This document shows, piece after piece, positions 25,260 to 34,059 of a stretch of DNA of 64,000 nucleotides (its first letter is position 1; each line of letters begins with the position of its first letter). The position numbers and the translations under genes were made by a program. The stretch comes from JACVRN01 sp036389255 (GTDB taxonomy: Bacteria > Acidobacteriota > Blastocatellia > Pyrinomonadales > Pyrinomonadaceae): NCBI GenBank assembly GCA_036389255.1, contig DASVQI010000023.1, forward strand, positions 148,598 through 212,597, given 5' to 3'. The notes under the pieces are model-generated. The model searched no databases, had not been told where the DNA came from, and saw nothing but the letters and a program-made list of their open reading frames with translations.

Positions 25260-27731
25260 ATGAAAAAGGCTCTAATACTACTTGCATTCATACTGGCGGG
25301 CGCGATACAGGCCGCGCGGGCTCAAACGTCGCCTGAGCTGGTGAGGGTTTCAGGCTCGAAAGACGACAAGGCGAGCGCTAAAACGGCCACTCCGCTTCCG
25401 CCGGAAAAGGCTCAGCCCGTTCGCCTCGCTCGCTTTGATAAAGCTCCGGTGATTGACGGCAAGCTGGACGACGATGTCTGGAAGCAGGCCGTGACGTTGA
25501 GCGATTTCTACCAGACGAGCCCCGGCGACAACATACAGCCTTCAAAGCCCACCAAGATGATGATTGGCTACGACTCAAAGTTCCTCTATATAGCCTTTCA
25601 TTGTTACGACGAGCCGGACAAGATTCGCGCGACCGTGGCCAAGCGCGACAGCATCTTCAACGAAGACAACGTTCGCATCTTTCTGGACACCTTCAACGAC
25701 CAGCGCCGTGCGTACGTCTTGGGCTTCAATCCTTACGGCGTGCAGCAGGACGGGATTCTGACGGAGGGCTTAGGCACGGATTTCAACGTGGACGTGGTGA
25801 TGGAATCGAAGGGCATCATCACTACTGACGGCTGGACTGTAGAGGCCGCCATCCCCTTCAAGTCGCTGCGCTACGAGGCTGGCAAAGACAAGCTCTGGGG
25901 CTTTCACGCGTGGCGCAACATAGACCGCTTCAACGACGAGATAGATTCATGGATGCCCAACTCGCGCGACAACTCAAGCTTTCTGAATCAGGCGGGACAC
26001 CTGACGGGACTGGAAAACATCTCCACCGAGCGACAGCTTGAGGTAATCCCGAGCCTTACTTTGTCTGAAACCTCAAGACGCGTGCGTACCATCCCGAAGG
26101 CTGATGCAGAGGCAAACTCTCTTCTCTACGACCCGGGCCGGAACGTCAACGAGCCCGTGAAGCTAGACCCCGGCCTGACGGCAAAGCTTGGCATCACGCC
26201 AACGGTCACCCTTGACCTTGCCATCAACCCGGACTTCGCGCAGGTTGAGGCGGATCAGACCGTCGTCACGGCCAACCAGCGCTTTCCCATCTTCTTTCCC
26301 GAAAAGCGTCCCTTCTTTCTGGAAGGCATAGACATCTTTCAGACTATGATTAGCGCCGTCAACACGCGCACCATCGTAGACCCGGACGTTGCCATCAAGC
26401 TCACGGGCAAGCGCGGCCGCAACACTTTCGGCCTGATGCTGGCTTCCGACAACGCGCCCGGCAACTTCAGCGAGGATGAGCGCGGCGACCCTGAGCTTCT
26501 GCCTGACATAGAGAGATTTCTGGACAAGAACGCTTACATAGGCGTGCTGCGGCTCAAGCGCGACGTGGGGCGCGAAAGCAGCGTGGGCCTTCTCGCCACC
26601 ACCTACAACTTCATAGAGAAGCATAACAACGTGCTGGGCTTTGACGGCCGCTTTCGTCTTAACCAGCAGATGGTCACGAGCTTTCAACTGCTGGGCACAA
26701 CTTCGCGCCGCTATTTTTACGACCCCGAAATAGATGACAGCCGCTATCGTACCGGCAACGGCTTGGGCTACCGTTTCCGTTTTGAGAAGAACGGAAGGCA
26801 TTTCAGTTGGAATTACGACGCGCAGGGCTTTACGAGTGATTACCGTTCCGACGTGGGTTTCTCAAGGCGTTTTAATACCAACCGGCAGGGGCTGTTTGCG
26901 CAGTACTCTTCGGAGCCTAAGCCCAAGGCGTCAATCGTCTCATACAGGATTTATAATCTGATTGAAGCCAACTTTGACTGGCAGGGACGCAGCCAGTTCG
27001 TGCTCAACGAGTCGGAGATAATGTTCAACTTTCAACGCCGCAGCTACTTCGGCGCCGGAGTGGATGTTGGCTACGAGCGACTGATTGAAGAGGAGTTCGG
27101 CCCGCGCCGCAATGCGAATCAGGTGGGAGCATTCTACGGCGAGGACTCGGAGCGCTCTACAGGGCAGAGAAGCATATACTTCTTCGGCGGCTCTACACCG
27201 AGCAAAAAGTATTCCGGCTCCTTCGTCTTCGTCTACAACTGGAATCAGTTCGACTACGACTTCGGCGCGGGCTCAAAGTACCCGCGCGTCAGCCCCATCG
27301 CGCTCATAGACCCGGACGCGCCGCTAGACCCCGGCCCCGGAAGCAGCATCCGCATCGAATCCACCCTTGAGTACAGGCCGACGGACGTGCTCAACTTCAG
27401 TCTCCAATATAACAAGAGCAGGCTGGTGCGCAATGACACGGAACTTGTCGCGTTCGATTCGAACATCTTCGTCTTACGCTCCACTTACCAGTTCTCGCGC
27501 TTCACGTTCCTGCGCGCGCGCGTTGATTACGACACGCTGGAGTCCAGAGTGCGCGGCCAGTTCCTGCTGGGCTGGACTCCGAACCCCGGCACGGCCTTTT
27601 ATCTGGGCTACAACGACGACGTGAATCGCAACGGCTACAATCCCTTCACGGGTCAGCTAGAGCCCGGATTCCGTCGCAATGGCCGCGTCTTCTTCGTCAA
27701 GATGGCCTACCTCTTCAGGCGAAGCCTGTAG
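25260..27731 (+). CDS. DUF5916 / CBM9-like outer-membrane-type protein
   Basis: About 823 residues with a signal peptide (MKKALILLAFILAGAIQAARA). Near residue 60 a carbohydrate-binding CBM9-like domain begins (APVIDGKLDDDVWKQA), followed by FNPYGVQQDGILTEG and WTVEAAIPFKSLRY. The second half (residues about 300-823) is rich in alternating aromatic beta strands ending FVKMAYLFRRSL, typical of an outer-membrane barrel with C-terminal aromatic residues. DUF5916 proteins are common in Acidobacteria and Bacteroidetes and of uncertain role, perhaps in glycan use. Confidence 0.87.
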   Translation: MKKALILLAFILAGAIQAARAQTSPELVRVSGSKDDKASAKTATPLPPEKAQPVRLARFDKAPVIDGKLDDDVWKQAVTLSDFYQTSPGDNIQPSKPTKMMIGYDSKFLYIAFHCYDEPDKIRATVAKRDSIFNEDNVRIFLDTFNDQRRAYVLGFNPYGVQQDGILTEGLGTDFNVDVVMESKGIITTDGWTVEAAIPFKSLRYEAGKDKLWGFHAWRNIDRFNDEIDSWMPNSRDNSSFLNQAGHLTGLENISTERQLEVIPSLTLSETSRRVRTIPKADAEANSLLYDPGRNVNEPVKLDPGLTAKLGITPTVTLDLAINPDFAQVEADQTVVTANQRFPIFFPEKRPFFLEGIDIFQTMISAVNTRTIVDPDVAIKLTGKRGRNTFGLMLASDNAPGNFSEDERGDPELLPDIERFLDKNAYIGVLRLKRDVGRESSVGLLATTYNFIEKHNNVLGFDGRFRLNQQMVTSFQLLGTTSRRYFYDPEIDDSRYRTGNGLGYRFRFEKNGRHFSWNYDAQGFTSDYRSDVGFSRRFNTNRQGLFAQYSSEPKPKASIVSYRIYNLIEANFDWQGRSQFVLNESEIMFNFQRRSYFGAGVDVGYERLIEEEFGPRRNANQVGAFYGEDSERSTGQRSIYFFGGSTPSKKYSGSFVFVYNWNQFDYDFGAGSKYPRVSPIALIDPDAPLDPGPGSSIRIESTLEYRPTDVLNFSLQYNKSRLVRNDTELVAFDSNIFVLRSTYQFSRFTFLRARVDYDTLESRVRGQFLLGWTPNPGTAFYLGYNDDVNRNGYNPFTGQLEPGFRRNGRVFFVKMAYLFRRSL

Positions 27732-27746
27732 AGAGACAGGCAAATA

Positions 27747-27788
27747 GTAAATGGTGAATAGATACAGGTTCATCTATTCACCATTTAC
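27747..27788. terminator. Hairpin between convergent genes, GTAAATGGTGAATAG word family
   Basis: A perfect 17-bp stem (27747-27763 with 27772-27788) and an 8-base loop lie between two convergent genes. It probably serves as a bidirectional terminator. The same vocabulary appears at 28349-28384. Confidence 0.65.
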
Positions 27789-27814
27789 CACCTGCTATTT
27801 ACTTCTTATTGTCC

Positions 27815-28237
27815 TTACTTAATCTCGCCGTCAATGAACTCTTCGGCTCCGGAGCCGCTCATGACCTTGTCTAGTAGCCAGCCGAGCCTTTCAAAATCGA
27901 AAGGTTTTTTGAGGTAGCCGCTACAGCCTACGTCGCGTGCGGCCTGTTTGATTCCGTCCGCCGGATAAGCGGTGACGGCTACCACCGGAACGTGCCGGAG
28001 TTCCGGCATCTGTCGCAGACGACGCGTAGCGCCGAAGCCGTCTCGCTGCGGCATGTCCAAGTCCATCAGTATCACGTCCGGGATGGCGTGCTTGGCAATC
28101 TGCATGGCCTCTTCGCCGCTTGCTGCCGTCATGGTGTAATAGCCTGTGCCTTGCAGTGACAGGCTGACCAGCAGGCGCGTGTCTATGGAAGATTCTATGA
28201 TGAGCACAGTGGCGCGCTGGTGTTGGGGACTTTCCAT
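27815..28237 (-). CDS. Single-domain response regulator (receiver domain)
   Basis: About 140 residues, a CheY-like receiver with no output domain. The phosphorylation site is in VILMDLDMPQRDG, the conserved Thr in VVAVTAYP and the Lys in GYLKKPFDF. The N-terminal acidic pair, normally DD after the first strand, is replaced: VLIIESSIDTR has E-S. This could weaken Mg2+ binding and phosphorylation. No kinase is adjacent; the nearest is the PAS histidine kinase near 46 kb. Confidence 0.88.
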   Translation of the reverse strand: MESPQHQRATVLIIESSIDTRLLVSLSLQGTGYYTMTAASGEEAMQIAKHAIPDVILMDLDMPQRDGFGATRRLRQMPELRHVPVVAVTAYPADGIKQAARDVGCSGYLKKPFDFERLGWLLDKVMSGSGAEEFIDGEIK

Positions 28238-28348
28238 CTTTATTCTCTTCTTCGGGCCGGGCTTTTCCTTAATTGCCGCAGCATTGTAGCCTGAACTCGC
28301 CGGAATTTATAGATTCACTTTCAAGTTCGGTGGACGAACCCTCTTTTC

Positions 28349-28384
28349 CTATTTACTATTCACAATTCACTATTTACTATTCAC
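28349..28384 (+). repeat. Direct repeat CTATTTACTATTCAC
   Basis: The 15-mer CTATTTACTATTCAC occurs twice, 21 bases apart, upstream of the DUF6986 gene. It is built of the same words as the hairpin at 27747-27788, so a dispersed repeat family is likely. Confidence 0.6.
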
Positions 28385-28419
28385 GAGCAAACTACATTTC
28401 CCTTGAGGCCGAAATCCGT

Positions 28420-29862
28420 ATGAAAACATCCCTGTCCGAAGAATCTAAAAGAGAGACAATCGCGCGCCTTCAGAAAGCGAATGACGAGTTCGCACGCAGG
28501 TTTCCCGGCGAGAGCGGAAGCCGCCAGCCCGTCCATACCGTCTACGGCGGCGCACACCTTTTCAGGGCGGACACGGCGCGTCGCTTGGGCGAGCTGGCCC
28601 TGCGCTCCCTGAAAGAGTACGCGCCTGACCCCATCACGTTCGCCCGCGTTCTCAATCTTCCCGGCTCGGAAACGCTGACCCACGATGCTTTGGATGCCGA
28701 TTTTCGTGCAAGACTTGAAAAAGACCCGTCGTCGGTTCAGAGAAACGAGCAGCCCGCGTGGCTTGCCGAGACAATCTATAACCGCGTGCTGGAAAAGCTG
28801 ACGCGCGAGCCTGTCGAAGATTTTCGCATAGACTTCGAGGACGGCTACGGCAACCGCGCAGACGCAGAAGAGGACGGCCACGCCGAGTCTGCGGCGAAGG
28901 AAGTTGCTAGCGGCATGACGGAAGGCACACTCCCGCCCTTCATAGGCATACGCATCAAGCCGTTCACGGAAGAGCTGCGCGAGAGAAGCATGCGCACGCT
29001 GGACATCTTCGTCTCTTCGCTCGTGGAGCAGACGGGCGGGCGGCTTCCCGCGAATTTTGTCGTCACGCATCCGAAGGTGACGATGCCCGAACACGTCTCA
29101 GCGCTCGCAGACATCTTTGACCTGATGGAAAAAGCTTTAGGCATGGAGACGGGCGCGCTCAAGATGGAGCTGATGATTGAGACGACTCAGGCCATCATCA
29201 ACGAGCAGGGACAGTCAAACCTGCCGCGACTCGTGGAGGCAGCGCGCGGTCGCTGCACAGCGGCGCACTTCGGGACATACGATTACACCGCGAGCTGCCA
29301 GATAACCGCCGCGCACCAGCACATGATGCATCCCGCGTGCGACTTCGCGCGCCACATGATGCAGGTCGCGCTGGGCGGCACGGGGCTGTGGCTCTCGGAC
29401 GGCGCGACCAACGTCATGCCCGTGGGGCCGAACCGCGCCCCGGCAGGCTCGGCCCTAACCGAAGAGCAGAAGGAACAGAACCGGCAGGTAGTTCATCAAG
29501 CATGGGCGCTGCACTGTCAACACGTGTATCACTCTCTCTCGAACGCCTTCTATCAGGGCTGGGACTTGCATCCGGCGCAACTGCCCACGCGCTACGGAAC
29601 CATCTACGCCTTCTTTCTCACGAGCCTTGCGCAGGCTTCGGAGCGGCTGCGTAACTTCGTGGAGAAGGCCGCGCAGGCTACTCTCGTAGGCGATGTCTTC
29701 GACGACGCCGCCACCGGGCAGGGGCTACTCAACTACTTCCTGCGCGCCATCAACTGCGGCGCTCTCACGGAAGAAGAGGCGCAAAGGTTGACGACGCTCA
29801 CGCGTGAAGAGCTGCTCTCAGGCTCTTTCGTCAGGATTCTAAACAGCAGGCGAAACGCGTAA
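28420..29862 (+). CDS. DUF6986 family protein, HpcH/HpaI aldolase-like fold
   Basis: About 480 residues. It resembles the DUF6986 family, a TIM-barrel group near citrate lyase and HpcH/HpaI aldolases. Visible motifs: DFRIDFEDGYGNRADAEEDGH, carrying the metal-binding acidic residues; LKMELMIETTQAI, and HFGTYDYTASCQI. These correspond to the phosphoenolpyruvate-mutase-like active-site strands. The gene converges on the purine catabolism operon, and as I recall family members occur beside urate genes elsewhere. A role in glyoxylate or ureidoglycolate use is plausible but unproved. I chose ATG 28420; the longer frame to 28273 runs across the repeat. Confidence 0.7.
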   Translation: MKTSLSEESKRETIARLQKANDEFARRFPGESGSRQPVHTVYGGAHLFRADTARRLGELALRSLKEYAPDPITFARVLNLPGSETLTHDALDADFRARLEKDPSSVQRNEQPAWLAETIYNRVLEKLTREPVEDFRIDFEDGYGNRADAEEDGHAESAAKEVASGMTEGTLPPFIGIRIKPFTEELRERSMRTLDIFVSSLVEQTGGRLPANFVVTHPKVTMPEHVSALADIFDLMEKALGMETGALKMELMIETTQAIINEQGQSNLPRLVEAARGRCTAAHFGTYDYTASCQITAAHQHMMHPACDFARHMMQVALGGTGLWLSDGATNVMPVGPNRAPAGSALTEEQKEQNRQVVHQAWALHCQHVYHSLSNAFYQGWDLHPAQLPTRYGTIYAFFLTSLAQASERLRNFVEKAAQATLVGDVFDDAATGQGLLNYFLRAINCGALTEEEAQRLTTLTREELLSGSFVRILNSRRNA

Positions 29863-29871
29863 GCAAGTGAA

Positions 29872-29911
29872 AGCAGGCACGGAGGCTTTGCGCAAAGCCT
29901 CCGTGCCTGCT
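29872..29911. terminator. Perfect 20+20 palindrome, bidirectional terminator
   Basis: A perfect 40-base palindrome between the DUF6986 stop and the puuD stop, which converge. It forms a very strong hairpin on both strands. There is no long T run, so the role is by position and stability. Confidence 0.7.
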
Positions 29912-29930
29912 CTCCTGTCTAAGCCTTCTC

Positions 29931-30779
29931 TTACGCTCGCCTGATTAGCTTTGCCGCGACCCATCCTGCAAGGATTAGCACGGACATGATAATCCAGTTG
30001 TAGCGGCTTCCGTAGGTGTTCGCGTAGTGGTTGCTTATCATCAGAAAGACGGTCGGAACCACTATGAATGTGTTGTGCTTTGAGCGCAGCTTTGCGCGGG
30101 CGGCGAGTGCTGCGTCCGGCTCCCGGCCCTCTTTGGTCGCGGCAATCATGCGAGATTGGGAGGGAAGTATACGCACCCACACGTTGGCCGCCATGATAGT
30201 GCCGAACATAGCGCCCATGTGCAGGTAGGCCCAGCGACCGCTCAGTACGTGCGTCAGTCCGTAGGCCGCGCCGACCACCAGAAGATAGCCGACTGCCGCG
30301 AAGAGCATCTCATTACGGCCTAGCGGCGACAGCACCAGAAGGTCGTAGACGAACCAGCCGACTACAAGCGTGCCTATCCCGACAGCTATCGCCGTCGGGC
30401 CTGAGATGTCCAGCACGTCCGTATCCACGATGCCTGTCCCGCCGCCTATGTAAGCCATCAGCGTGAGCAGCAGAAAGCCGCTCAGCCACGTAGTGGCCGC
30501 TTCCCAACGGAACCAGTGAAGCGTGCGCGTGCCCGGCCTCTTCTCCTTCTCGACCACGTAGAAGCCGCCGCTATGAACCATCCAGACCTGAGCCTTGTCC
30601 GGGCAGCCAGCCGCCTCTTCCTTGTGTAGCTGCGCGTCCAGCCACGTAAAGTAGTAGGTCGTGCCTACCCACATGATGGCGGCGAAGATGTGCGTCCAGC
30701 GAGCAAACAGTTGTAGCCATTCCAAGATTGTTGGCCACCATTCCGAAACGAAGCTGCCGGTCTTTAAGATTATTCCCAT
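29931..30779 (-). CDS. puuD: Membrane urate hydroxylase, PuuD-like, without cytochrome c domain
   Basis: Converts urate to 5-hydroxyisourate using an electron carrier instead of making H2O2. It has about 282 residues with seven or eight membrane spans, including LFARWTHIFAAIMWVGTTYYF, ATTWLSGFLLLTLMAYIGGG and LLVVGAAYGLTHVLSGRWAYLHMGAMFGTIMAANVWV. The conserved WTHIFAAIMW and HMGAMFGTIMAANVW phrases match the PuuD family. PuuD usually has a C-terminal cytochrome c domain with CxxCH. This protein ends right after the last membrane span with no CxxCH, so electrons must go to a separate carrier. It is last in the operon, 9 bases after uraH. Confidence 0.88.
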   Translation of the reverse strand: MGIILKTGSFVSEWWPTILEWLQLFARWTHIFAAIMWVGTTYYFTWLDAQLHKEEAAGCPDKAQVWMVHSGGFYVVEKEKRPGTRTLHWFRWEAATTWLSGFLLLTLMAYIGGGTGIVDTDVLDISGPTAIAVGIGTLVVGWFVYDLLVLSPLGRNEMLFAAVGYLLVVGAAYGLTHVLSGRWAYLHMGAMFGTIMAANVWVRILPSQSRMIAATKEGREPDAALAARAKLRSKHNTFIVVPTVFLMISNHYANTYGSRYNWIIMSVLILAGWVAAKLIRRA

Positions 30780-30788
30780 CCTCTTTTT

Positions 30789-31133
30789 TTAGCTCCCGCG
30801 ATAGGTGGAATAGCCGTAAGGGCTGAGAAGAAGCGGAACGTGATAGTGCTCGTCCGTGTCCAGTATGGAAAAGACCACCTGCACGAAAGGATAGAAGCCC
30901 TCCACGTTTTGCGCGCGAAAGTAAGTCTCGGTGTCGAACATGAGCCTGTAGGTTCCTATGGCTAGCGGCTTACCGTCGGGCAGCAGGTCGCGCAAGCGGC
31001 CGTCAGTGTCCGTAGTGCCTTTCCCCAGAAGCCGCCAGCCGCCGTCGTCCGTCTCAAGCTCTAACGCGACGGGGACGCCTTTGGCCGGAGCACCCTTAGA
31101 AACGTCAAGAACGTGTGTGGTGATTGCGCTCAT
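30789..31133 (-). CDS. uraH: 5-Hydroxyisourate hydrolase (transthyretin-like)
   Basis: Opens 5-hydroxyisourate to OHCU, the second step after urate oxidation. It has 114 residues, normal. The His in ITTHVLDVSKGAPAKG and the C-terminal YRGS signature (GYSTYRGS) are the active-site marks that separate it from vertebrate transthyretin. Its start overlaps the uraD stop by 4 bases. Confidence 0.96.
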   Translation of the reverse strand: MSAITTHVLDVSKGAPAKGVPVALELETDDGGWRLLGKGTTDTDGRLRDLLPDGKPLAIGTYRLMFDTETYFRAQNVEGFYPFVQVVFSILDTDEHYHVPLLLSPYGYSTYRGS

Positions 31134-31636
31134 TGTTCCAATAGTTTCTTCAAGCGTAAGTTTGTGATGCGTCGCTGCTCCTCGGCCGCGATTCGCAACT
31201 CCTCGTCAACGCCGTTCTTCAATCGCACCTTCAAAAGATTGAGCATCTCTTCAGTGCTCTTGCCGGTGGCGCAGACTATGAAGATGAAGCCGAACTTTCT
31301 TTCGTACTCGTGGTTGGCGTTTATCAATTCAAGCATAGTCTCTTCGGCCGCGAGGCGCGTGCCGGACTGCTCCTCTTCAGACCAGCGTTGAGCTTCCGCG
31401 CTTACATCCTGCGCCGCCCGCCGCTCTCCTATCTTCGGATGATGGCTGAAAGCCTCAAGCCAGTCCTTAGCGTCCAGTCGCCACCAGATGTCGTCGGACA
31501 TTCGCAAGACGGAATCCGGATTATGAAAGGGGCGCTGGTCGGCCATCTGCATCGCCCAGTTAAGGGAGCCGCAGCATTTGAGGAATTCCTCAACGGCTTC
31601 AGAGCGGGCCATGTCGTTCAATCGTTGAAGCTCCAT
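31130..31636 (-). CDS. uraD: OHCU decarboxylase
   Basis: Decarboxylates OHCU to S-allantoin. It has 168 residues. Motifs: FLKCCGSLNWAMQM near the start, FSHHPKIGERR with the catalytic His, and EKKFGFIF-like EYERKFGFIFIVCATGKS. It sits between alc and uraH, overlapping uraH by 4 bases, a coupled arrangement. Start ATG 31636 lies 9 bases after the alc stop. Confidence 0.95.
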   Translation of the reverse strand: MELQRLNDMARSEAVEEFLKCCGSLNWAMQMADQRPFHNPDSVLRMSDDIWWRLDAKDWLEAFSHHPKIGERRAAQDVSAEAQRWSEEEQSGTRLAAEETMLELINANHEYERKFGFIFIVCATGKSTEEMLNLLKVRLKNGVDEELRIAAEEQRRITNLRLKKLLEQ

Positions 31637-31645
31637 GCCGGGCTC

Positions 31646-32647
31646 TTACCCTTCCGCGACTTTCCCCATGATGCGAAGGCGGCTCACGCCTCCGTCCGGG
31701 TAGATGTTGAAACGCACGTGCGTCACCACGCCCGACTCTCTAATTTCATCTTCAAATAGGTGGCGCGTGTGAGCCTGTAGCCTCTGGCGCGGCAGAACCT
31801 CCTGCCACGAAAGAGCCGTCATCTCGTCTTCGGTCAGGTTCGAGCCTTCAAAGCGAGCCGCTTCCATAGAGCAGCTTTCCGGATAGTTGCCCTTGAACCA
31901 TGAAGTGTCTACCTCAACGCGGCTGATGAGGCCGGGCCTGCCGAGTTGTATGATTGACCAATCATAGCCGGGCCCGCGCCGTCTCTTGGTTTCCCAGCCG
32001 TCGCTCATGTTCAGCGCGCGGCCGGGCATAATCAGGTTGTGCCTGTGGCCGAAGAACATGTCGCTGCAACTCAGGACGAGGCCGCCGTGCTCAACCGCCG
32101 CGAGGTCAATCTCGCCGCCGCGACGGATGATGCGCTCCCAGTCGGGCACGACCTCTCCGTAGACTCTGAGGCGCGCGACGCCTCCGTCCGGGTAGATTTT
32201 GAAGCGCAGGTGAGTGAAGCGCTCTTGTGTCTTCACGGGGAAAAGATTCTGAGAATCACCGTTGAGGTGCGAGACGGGCAGGACTTCGCGCCACTCCACC
32301 TCGCTCGACAAAAGCTGCTCAAGGCCGGGCTGGCCGTCAATTGCCGCCGCGTCTATGGAGCATTGCTCAGGGTAGTTCCCCTTGAAATGGCTGGTGTCAA
32401 CGAGCACGCCGCGAATCCTTCCGGACAGGCCCAGCCGAATCACGCACCAGTCGTAGCCGGGCGTGCGTCGGCGCGCACTCTCCCAGCCGTCCATCCACTT
32501 GCCGTTGTCCGTGTACTTGCCTTCTATGAAGACGGGCGTGCCGGGCTTCAACAGATTCTCTTTCGGAGCGAAGAACTCGTCGTTGGCGTAAAGGACTGTG
32601 CCGCCCAGCCGCTCCGAGGCCAGGTCAATCAACTCCGTGAAAGCCAT
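31646..32647 (-). CDS. alc: Allantoicase
   Basis: Splits allantoate into ureidoglycolate and urea. It has about 333 residues made of two similar halves. Each half has the allantoicase phrases: MDGWESARRRTPGYDWCVIRLG and DTSHFKGNYPEQCSIDAA in the first, SDGWETKRRRGPGYDWSIIQLG and DTSWFKGNYPESCSMEAA in the second. I chose ATG 32647 with GAGGAG upstream. It follows allB by about 9 bases. Confidence 0.95.
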   Translation of the reverse strand: MAFTELIDLASERLGGTVLYANDEFFAPKENLLKPGTPVFIEGKYTDNGKWMDGWESARRRTPGYDWCVIRLGLSGRIRGVLVDTSHFKGNYPEQCSIDAAAIDGQPGLEQLLSSEVEWREVLPVSHLNGDSQNLFPVKTQERFTHLRFKIYPDGGVARLRVYGEVVPDWERIIRRGGEIDLAAVEHGGLVLSCSDMFFGHRHNLIMPGRALNMSDGWETKRRRGPGYDWSIIQLGRPGLISRVEVDTSWFKGNYPESCSMEAARFEGSNLTEDEMTALSWQEVLPRQRLQAHTRHLFEDEIRESGVVTHVRFNIYPDGGVSRLRIMGKVAEG

Positions 32648-32658
32648 CAATCATCTCC

Positions 32659-34029
32659 TCAAATAATGAGCCGCCCGTGCGGCGCATCTGCGAACGTTCC
32701 GCGCTCGTAAATCTTCCGGCCTCTCAGATAAGTGGCTTCGACCACGCCGTATAATTTCTCTCCCATGTAAGGCGTGAGCTTGTGCCTGTGATGAATCATA
32801 GAAGGCTCTACAGTAAAGCTCGCGTCCGGGTTCCAGATGACAAAGTCCGCGTCGCGGCCAGCCTCAATCGCGCCCTTTCCTTTCTGAAGCCCCACAAGCC
32901 CGGCGGGCGCTCTGGCTGTCCATTCCGAAAGCCGGTCGAGCGAAAGCCCGCGTCGCTTGAGAAGCGTCCACACAATCGGCAGCCTCAGTTGCAGCGAAGA
33001 GATGCCGCCCCATGCCGCCAGAAAATCTCCCGTCTCAAGACATTTCATGCCGGGCGGCGCGGGCGAGTGGTCAGAGACAATCATGTCTATGGTGCCGTCT
33101 TCGAGCGCGGCCCAGAGCTTTTCACGGTTCTCTCGCTCACGAATCGGCGGACAGCATTTGAACTCGGTCGCGCCCTCCGGCACATCCTCGGCGGCAAAGA
33201 AGAGATAGTGCGGGCATGTCTCTGCGGTGATTCTGGTTCCTTCGCGCCGGGCCTCGCGCAGCATGTCCAGCGAGCTTGCCGAAGAGTGATGGACTATATG
33301 AGCGCGTGCTCCCGTCTCGCGGCTCAGTCTAATCACCAGCGCGACAGCTTCGTCCTCTGCCTCGCGCGGGCGCGTCCGCAGGAAGGTACTGAACTCACGC
33401 GGGTCACTCTCTTGCAGAGCGGTTTCTCTTTCGGTCGCCTCGTCAATCGGGCCGGGCAATTCCGCGTGGACTATCAGCAGAGCGTCCATCTCGGCAAGCA
33501 GCCGCATGGCCGGGCGAAGCTCGCTTTCGGTGACGTGCGGGAACTCTTCTACGCCGGACGGCACCAGAAAACATTTGAAGCCGACCACACCCGCTTCATA
33601 AAGCCCCGGCAACTCAGCACGATTGTCCGGAACGACGCCGCCCCAGAAGGCCACGTCTACATGGCACTGCTCACGGGCCGCCTCAAGCTTTCTCCGAAAT
33701 CCCTCAAGCGTGGTCGTGGGAGGAATGCTGTTGAGCGGCATGTCTACCAGAGTCGTCACGCCTCCGGCCGCCGCAGCCCGCGTGGCCGTATGAAAACCCT
33801 CCCAGTCCGTGCGCCCCGGCTCGTTGACGTGAACGTGAGTGTCCACGAGCCCCGGCATGACGACCGACTCTTCGCCCACTTCTATGACGGCAGACACTCC
33901 CGCAGGTCTGTCATCATAGAGCCCGACAGACTTGATGACGCCGCCGCTCACGTGAATAGAGGCGGGCCCGACTCCGTCAGGAGTCAAGACGCGCTGGCCC
34001 AGTATGAGTATGTCCGCCGTCACAGGCAC
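32659..34029 (-). CDS. allB: Allantoinase
   Basis: Hydrolyses allantoin to allantoate; amidohydrolase superfamily. It has 456 residues. The metal motif is VDTHVHVNEPGRTDWEG, the carboxylated lysine is in GFKCFLV, and IVHHSSASSLD and SDHSPAPPG carry further metal ligands. The FDTHVHFxxPG pattern and neighbours favour allantoinase over dihydropyrimidinase. It lies 30 bases after the xanthine dehydrogenase FAD subunit. Confidence 0.94.
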   Translation of the reverse strand: MPVTADILILGQRVLTPDGVGPASIHVSGGVIKSVGLYDDRPAGVSAVIEVGEESVVMPGLVDTHVHVNEPGRTDWEGFHTATRAAAAGGVTTLVDMPLNSIPPTTTLEGFRRKLEAAREQCHVDVAFWGGVVPDNRAELPGLYEAGVVGFKCFLVPSGVEEFPHVTESELRPAMRLLAEMDALLIVHAELPGPIDEATERETALQESDPREFSTFLRTRPREAEDEAVALVIRLSRETGARAHIVHHSSASSLDMLREARREGTRITAETCPHYLFFAAEDVPEGATEFKCCPPIRERENREKLWAALEDGTIDMIVSDHSPAPPGMKCLETGDFLAAWGGISSLQLRLPIVWTLLKRRGLSLDRLSEWTARAPAGLVGLQKGKGAIEAGRDADFVIWNPDASFTVEPSMIHHRHKLTPYMGEKLYGVVEATYLRGRKIYERGTFADAPHGRLII

Positions 34030-34059
34030 AACCTACCTTAAACTACGAGTCGTAAACTT

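Noticed and set aside
32782..34041. A 419-residue open frame opposite allB
   Set aside because: It is the antisense shadow of allB; the sense strand has all allantoinase motifs.
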